Positions 6,597-11,269 of a DNA stretch of 11,269 nt are shown here, one piece after another. The translations under genes and the position numbers were made by a program. The stretch lies in NCBI GenBank assembly GCA_028708005.1, contig JAQVZV010000012.1, forward strand, positions 1-11,269, read 5' to 3'. A model generated the notes under the pieces. It searched no databases. It was given only the letters and a program-made list of their open reading frames with translations, and was not told the origin of the DNA. Numbering within the stretch: the stretch's first letter is position 1; the number at the start of each line of letters is the position of its first letter. Source of the stretch: Bacilli bacterium. GTDB lineage: Bacteria; Bacillota_I; Bacilli_A; RF39; UBA660.

Positions 6597-7937
6597 TTGA
6601 TAAGAACATTTGATTATGAAAAGTTACCAATTGTAGAAATCGTTAACGAGATCATCCTGGATGCAGCGAAAAGAGGAGCCAGCGATATTCACTTTGACCC
6701 AATGACTGACTTTATGAAAGTTCGAATTAGAGTTGATGGTCAATTACAAGATTATACTACTGTTCCTAATACTCTAAAAAGAAACCTAATAACACGTATT
6801 AAAATTATATCAGGGATGAATATTACAGAAGTAAGATTGCCACAAGACGGTGCTATTCAAGCCAATATAAAAGATATGAATTTAGACTTGCGTGTTTCTT
6901 CTCTTCCTTGTAACGATGGAGAAAAGATTGTTGTTCGTATCTTAGACTATTCGATGAGCCTACAAGGCTTAGAGCATATTGGATTTACTGAAAACAACTA
7001 TAAAAAAATGTTAGAGATGATTTCTAAGCCTAGTGGTATTATTCTCGTTACAGGGGCAACAGGTTCTGGTAAATCAACAACTGTTTATTCTTTGTTACAA
7101 AAATTAAATCGTGAAACAACTAACATCATTACTGTTGAAGATCCAGTTGAAATGGATATTGAAGGTGTTAATCAAGTTCAAGTTAATAGCGACATTGGAC
7201 TTACATTTGCTAATGTTCTTCGTTCAGTTTTAAGACAAGACCCCAACATTATAATGATTGGTGAAATTCGTGATACAGAAACAGCCCGTATAGCGACAAG
7301 AGCTTCGATTACAGGACACTTAGTTTTATCTACAATCCATACAAATAACTCTTTAAATACAATTGAAAGATTGCTGGACATGGAAGTTGAAAGATATTTA
7401 CTAGCTAGTGCTTTAGAAGGTATTGTTTCACAAAAATTAGCAAGAAGACTTTGTGAAAAATGTCGTCGTTTAAGACCTACTAATAAATATGAGAAAAATC
7501 TATTTAATAATGTTTTAGGTGTTGAAATAAAAGAAGTTTATTCAGCCGAAGGCTGTAATGAATGTAACAACGGATATAAAGGACGTATTGCTCTTCATGA
7601 GGTTTTGCTCATTAATCAAGAAATTAGAGATGCGATTGCTGAAGGCGTAAGTAAAGAAAAACTAAGAGAATTAGTCTATAAATCAGATGTAACCACCCTA
7701 TTACAAGATGGATTAGAAAAAGTCATAAATGGTAATACAACTTGTGAAGAGGTTTTAAAACTAATCGAATTAGATGATGACCTCGAAGGTAAAACTAAAG
7801 AATATCGTTATAACTTAAATAAAGCATTAGAAGAAAGTAATCTTAGTAAAGAAGCTGGCGCTGTTCGTTTAGATGATGATATAACACTTACCACAGCTGA
7901 AGAAAGCAAAGATGATACGCCTAAAGTTTTAGATTAA
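6597..7937 (+). CDS. Type IV pilus / type II secretion assembly ATPase (PilB/GspE/ComGA family)
   Basis: This cytoplasmic hexameric ATPase drives addition of pilin subunits at the inner membrane. With the TTG start it is 446 aa. The N2 domain (about 10-115) has GASDIHFDP and VRIRVDG. The motor domain has Walker A GATGSGKST (153-161), Asp box ITVEDPVE (178-185), Walker B IIMIGEIRD (218-226), and His box GHLVLSTIHTN (240-250). Two CxxC pairs (CEKC 286-289, CNEC 320-323) form the usual zinc site. The N1E domain of full-length PilB/GspE is absent, as in ComGA-like short forms. An acidic tail of about 55 residues follows the motor domain and looks disordered. Start: TTG 6597 fits the ribosome binding site better than GTG 6588, which would add three residues. 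It is divergent from two prepilin genes, its likely substrates. The platform protein and prepilin peptidase are not in the window. Confidence 0.93.
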   Translation: MIRTFDYEKLPIVEIVNEIILDAAKRGASDIHFDPMTDFMKVRIRVDGQLQDYTTVPNTLKRNLITRIKIISGMNITEVRLPQDGAIQANIKDMNLDLRVSSLPCNDGEKIVVRILDYSMSLQGLEHIGFTENNYKKMLEMISKPSGIILVTGATGSGKSTTVYSLLQKLNRETTNIITVEDPVEMDIEGVNQVQVNSDIGLTFANVLRSVLRQDPNIIMIGEIRDTETARIATRASITGHLVLSTIHTNNSLNTIERLLDMEVERYLLASALEGIVSQKLARRLCEKCRRLRPTNKYEKNLFNNVLGVEIKEVYSAEGCNECNNGYKGRIALHEVLLINQEIRDAIAEGVSKEKLRELVYKSDVTTLLQDGLEKVINGNTTCEEVLKLIELDDDLEGKTKEYRYNLNKALEESNLSKEAGAVRLDDDITLTTAEESKDDTPKVLD

Positions 7938-7945
7938 ATGATATA

Positions 7946-7975
7946 AAAAAATGTTAGAAAATTCTAACATTTTTT
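7946..7975. terminator. Bidirectional intrinsic terminator between ATPase and plsC
   Basis: This is a perfect 14-bp inverted repeat (AAAAAATGTTAGAA / TTCTAACATTTTTT) with a two-base AA centre, in the 41-base gap between convergent stops. The A-run on one side and T-run on the other provide a U-tract for either direction of transcription. Confidence 0.88.
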
Positions 7976-7978
7976 ATT

Positions 7979-8569
7979 TTAACAATGATATGTTCTAGCA
8001 ATGCCTCTATCTAAATTTTGATCATCAAGATCATTGATAGCTTGCATGATTTGTTTAGTCCCCTCTTTTACATCTCTGTTAACAAGTACTAATGGTGTAC
8101 CATAAATAACTTTTACTTTACTAAAAATACGATAATTACCAAGTAATTTTATTGGTACAACAGGGGCATTATTACTTATAGCAAAATAAGCCGCGCCATC
8201 TTTTGCTTCCATATTTTTAGCCATACCATTTCTTGTACCTTCAGGAAAGATACCAAGCAGTTCATCATTGTCTAAGACTTTCTTTGCTTCTCTAAATGTA
8301 TTAAGTTTAGGCTTTTGTCTATCAACACTTATTGCCCCAAACTCATTTAGAAAATGAGCAAGTATCTTATCATTCCATAACTCTTGTTTAGCAAGAAAAT
8401 TTACTTTTCGGTCTGTGAATGCTACAACAAGCGGGCCATCAAGAGCATGAATATGATTACAGCAAAGGACAGCTTTCCCTTCGCTCGGTACATTTTCTTG
8501 ATTAATTACTTCTACTTTATAAAACAATTTCATAAATAATTTTAAAATCTTCTTAAGATTCTTTTTCAT
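7979..8569 (-). CDS. plsC: 1-acyl-sn-glycerol-3-phosphate acyltransferase (PlsC)
   Basis: PlsC transfers an acyl chain to lysophosphatidic acid to make phosphatidic acid, the precursor of membrane phospholipids. At 196 aa it is a short member of the family. All acyltransferase motifs are visible: the catalytic NHIHALD (38-44, His39 and Asp44), GAISVDRQ (78-85), the glycerol-phosphate site FPEGTR (108-113), and APVVPIKLLG (135-144). The basic, amphipathic N-terminus (about 1-18) would place it on the inner face of the membrane. Position 41 is His where many relatives have Ser, a common variation. The start ATG at 8569 has AAGGTGA (8577-8583) seven bases upstream. That site overlaps the ileS stop codon, so the two genes are co-transcribed and probably translationally linked. 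Related acyltransferases exist, but PlsC is the best fit. Confidence 0.92.
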   Translation of the reverse strand: MKKNLKKILKLFMKLFYKVEVINQENVPSEGKAVLCCNHIHALDGPLVVAFTDRKVNFLAKQELWNDKILAHFLNEFGAISVDRQKPKLNTFREAKKVLDNDELLGIFPEGTRNGMAKNMEAKDGAAYFAISNNAPVVPIKLLGNYRIFSKVKVIYGTPLVLVNRDVKEGTKQIMQAINDLDDQNLDRGIARTYHC

Positions 8570-8581
8570 TGTTTAGTCACC

Positions 8582-11269
8582 TTACCTTATTTTTTCTACC
8601 TCAAGTGTAACATCGGTGCCATTTAAATTAACTTTTTCACTAGCATCTTCTTTAAATTTTATTTCTTCAGCCAAGGTTTCCCCTTTAATAAATACCTCAT
8701 GTTTATTAATCACTCTTTCAAAGTCATTATTACCATTATAATGAATAATTATTTTATCAATTACATCAAAGTTACTATTTTTTCTCATTTGTTGTATCTT
8801 AGAAATCAATTCCCTAGCGACACCTTCATCAAGTAAATCTTGATTTAAAACAGTATTTAAGATGACAAAATGATTATCCTGCATAGAAGCATTAAAACCC
8901 TCTTTAGATGTAATTCTTATTTCAACCATATCTGGTGTTATTACCTCATTCTTGCCATCAATACTTAACTCGACTGATTGATTATCATTAATTTTATTTA
9001 TCTGTTCAACAGTTAATATATTTAATGCTTCTGCAAATAATTTTATGTTAGGTCCAAAAATAGGTCCTGCAACTTTAAAGTTTGGTATAACATTAAAATT
9101 CATATATAAACTTAAATCAGGTGCAAACGTAACTTTCTTAACATTCAATTCTTCTTTAATAAGCTCTATTATATCACCTATAAAGACCTCATGCTTACCA
9201 TCAATAATAACTTCACTAATTGGTTGTCTTACCTTTATCTTTGCTTCTTCTCTCCCTGCTCTTCCTAAGCTGATTAATTCCCTAACTAAATCCATCTTGT
9301 ATTCAAGCTCTTCATCAATAAAGCTTTCATCAAAACATGGGAAATCAGCTAAATGAACAGATAATTCTCCTGTAAGATTTTGATATATCTCTTCTGATAT
9401 GAAAGGTACAATAGGAGCGATTAATCTTGATAACCCTTCTAACACTTCATAAGTAGTATTATAAACAGCCTTCTTACTATCATCTAACTCACTACCCCAA
9501 AAACGTCTACGATTACGCCTAATATACCAATTAGATAAATCCTCATTAAGGAAATCACTGACACTTCGAACAACCTTTGTTAAATCATATATATCATAAG
9601 CATCAACTACATGTTTGACTAATTTATGATATTTAGATAATAACCACTTATCTATTTCTTCTCTATTTTTATAAGGAACATTGAAAGTCCTAGGATCCAC
9701 ATCATCAGTATTAGCATATAACGTAAAGAAATTATATGTATTTTTTAGTGTATTTAAAAACTTCGAACGGACTTCTTTTAAACCTTCAATATCAAAACGT
9801 GTTGGCATCCAAACTGGTGACACGTATAGTAAATACCATCTTATAGTATCAGCACCATATTCTTCTATTAATTCAAATGGGTCGATACCGTTTCCTTTTG
9901 ATTTACTCATCTTTTGACCATGTTTATCTAACAACATATCATTAACTAAAACATTTTTATACGGACTCTTACCAGTAACAAAAGCTGATATAGCTAATAA
10001 AGAGTAAAACCAACCTCTAGTTTGATCTATTCCTTCGCTAATAAAATCAGCTGGAAATTGATTTTCAAACAATTCTTTATTCTCAAATGGATAATGATAT
10101 TGCGCAAAAGGCATACTTCCCGAATCAAACCATACATCAATTACTTCCGGTACTCTTGACATAGTATTACCACATTTAGAGCATTTAATATGAACATCAT
10201 CAACATAAGGACGATGTAAATCTATTGTCTCATCGATATCTTCGATAGCTTTTGATACCAATTCAGCTCTTGAACCAATACTCTCAGCGTGACCACATTG
10301 ACATTTCCATATATTTAATGGTGTTCCCCAATATCTAGTTCTTGATATAGCCCAATCATTTAAATTATCAAGCCAGTTGCCAAAGCGTTTTTCACCAACA
10401 TAATCTGGGAACCAATTAACTTTATTATTTTCTTCTATCATAGTATCTTTGTATTTAGTTACCTCAATATACCAACTTGATTTAGCATAATATAAAAGTG
10501 GTGTTTTGCATCTCCAACAATGTGGATAGTTATGATTCATCTTTTGCTTTTTAAATAACTTGTCATTTTCTTTTAAATATTTAATAATTTCTATATTAGC
10601 ATCCATAACATACATACCTTGCCATGGGCCCTCAGTATATTTCCCATCTTCATCAACAGAATTTAGAACCGGCAAATCATATTGACGGCCAACCTCATAA
10701 TCATCAGCACCAAACGCTGGAGCGATATGAACAATACCTGTACCATCTTCCATAGTAACAAACTCAGCACATGTAACATAGAATGCTTTTTTATCGGTTT
10801 TAACAAAGGGCAAACATTGTTCGTATTCCATATATTCTAATTCATGACCTTGATATTCTTTTAAAAGTTTGTATTCATCTCCTAAAACCTTATTAGCAAG
10901 AGATGAAGCTAAGATAAATTGATAACCTTTGCTTTCAACATGAACGTATTTTTCATTAGGATTAACACATAATGCAACATTAGCCAGTAATGTCCAAGGA
11001 GTTGTTGTCCATACTAAAAAGTAAACATCTTTATCCTTTAATTTCATCGGAACAATAACTGTATCGGTTGTAATTTCCTCATATCCTTGAGCAACCTCAT
11101 GTGACGCTAAACCAGTACCACATCTCGTACAAAAAGGCAATATTTTATGACCCTCATAAATTAATCCCTCTTTAAACATCTTATCAAGAATCCACCACTC
11201 TGTTTCAATATAATTATTATCATATGTAACATATGGATTATCTAAATCAATAAATTGTCCCATCTTCAT
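8582..11269 (-). CDS. ileS: Isoleucyl-tRNA synthetase, type 2-like (5' end cut off by window edge)
   Basis: This enzyme attaches isoleucine to tRNA-Ile and edits misactivated valine. The visible 895 residues start inside the gene: the ATG at the window edge is an internal Met, not the true start. The HIGH motif and roughly the first 140 residues are outside. Seen in order (numbered from the edge) are CTRCG (47-51), the editing domain with VWTTTPWTL (86-94) and GTGIVHIAPAFGADDYEVG (176-194), CWRCKTPL (251-258), ISRTRYWGTPL (308-318), CSKCGN (363-368), and KMSKSKGN (453-460). The anticodon-binding helices follow, then a C-terminal extension that ends without the zinc finger of Bacillus-type IleRS. 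The wording of the editing and SWYIEVT regions fits the eukaryote-like type 2 enzyme. It is the first visible gene of the operon with plsC, 12 bases apart. A T-box leader, if any, lies outside the window. Confidence 0.95.
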   Translation of the reverse strand: MKMGQFIDLDNPYVTYDNNYIETEWWILDKMFKEGLIYEGHKILPFCTRCGTGLASHEVAQGYEEITTDTVIVPMKLKDKDVYFLVWTTTPWTLLANVALCVNPNEKYVHVESKGYQFILASSLANKVLGDEYKLLKEYQGHELEYMEYEQCLPFVKTDKKAFYVTCAEFVTMEDGTGIVHIAPAFGADDYEVGRQYDLPVLNSVDEDGKYTEGPWQGMYVMDANIEIIKYLKENDKLFKKQKMNHNYPHCWRCKTPLLYYAKSSWYIEVTKYKDTMIEENNKVNWFPDYVGEKRFGNWLDNLNDWAISRTRYWGTPLNIWKCQCGHAESIGSRAELVSKAIEDIDETIDLHRPYVDDVHIKCSKCGNTMSRVPEVIDVWFDSGSMPFAQYHYPFENKELFENQFPADFISEGIDQTRGWFYSLLAISAFVTGKSPYKNVLVNDMLLDKHGQKMSKSKGNGIDPFELIEEYGADTIRWYLLYVSPVWMPTRFDIEGLKEVRSKFLNTLKNTYNFFTLYANTDDVDPRTFNVPYKNREEIDKWLLSKYHKLVKHVVDAYDIYDLTKVVRSVSDFLNEDLSNWYIRRNRRRFWGSELDDSKKAVYNTTYEVLEGLSRLIAPIVPFISEEIYQNLTGELSVHLADFPCFDESFIDEELEYKMDLVRELISLGRAGREEAKIKVRQPISEVIIDGKHEVFIGDIIELIKEELNVKKVTFAPDLSLYMNFNVIPNFKVAGPIFGPNIKLFAEALNILTVEQINKINDNQSVELSIDGKNEVITPDMVEIRITSKEGFNASMQDNHFVILNTVLNQDLLDEGVARELISKIQQMRKNSNFDVIDKIIIHYNGNNDFERVINKHEVFIKGETLAEEIKFKEDASEKVNLNGTDVTLEVEKIR

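Noticed and set aside
7178..7381. Minus-strand open frame inside the ATPase gene
   Set aside because: It covers the Walker B and His box region of a clear coding gene on the other strand and has no features of its own.
9045..9917. Plus-strand open frames of 103 and 78 codons inside ileS
   Set aside because: These are antisense shadows of a well-conserved gene, with no family resemblance.

Overview
This looks like chromosomal DNA of a low-GC (by eye about 30% G+C) Firmicutes-type bacterium. Strong AGGAGG-like ribosome binding sites, sigma-A-like -35/-10 boxes, and a YlbJ/YlbL pair as in Bacilli all point that way. Every complete gene in the window ends in TAA or TAG, tryptophan is read from TGG, and no internal TGA was seen in the frames checked, so the standard bacterial code fits. 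The surface domain on the large pilin resembles one I associate from memory with uncultured gut Bacilli (RF39-like or Erysipelotrichales-like lineages). That placement is an inference. Pili and MutS argue against a classical Mycoplasma. The window is densely coded, with no gap over 100 bases and no tRNA, rRNA, CRISPR array or insertion sequence seen.

Layout from left to right. Bases 1-2125 (minus) hold the first 708 codons of mutS (mismatch repair), which runs off the left edge. Upstream of it on the same strand is an unrecognised 129-aa gene (2180-2569) with its own near-consensus promoter and an AT-rich terminator between it and mutS. Next are two divergent membrane-protein genes: a YlbL/SepM-type PDZ plus Lon-like serine protease (2639-3652, minus) and a YlbJ-type membrane protein of the nucleoside-recognition (gate) group (3699-4679, plus). 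They share a 46-bp promoter region.

Bases 4696-7937 are a small type IV pilus / type II secretion-like locus. Two minus-strand prepilins (about 170 and 419 aa) form an operon. The 419-aa one carries a large C-terminal extracellular domain. Divergent from them is a plus-strand PilB/GspE/ComGA-type assembly ATPase. The inner-membrane platform protein, prepilin peptidase and major pilin are not in the window.

The ATPase gene converges on a plsC (1-acylglycerol-3-phosphate acyltransferase) across a bidirectional terminator. plsC is the last gene of an ileS-plsC operon. ileS (isoleucyl-tRNA synthetase, apparently the eukaryote-like type 2 form) runs off the right edge without its N-terminal HIGH region.

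The most interesting part is the pilus locus, especially the long pilin that joins a class III prepilin N-terminus to a putative adhesin or ligand-binding domain. The rest is conserved housekeeping in an unusual local order.
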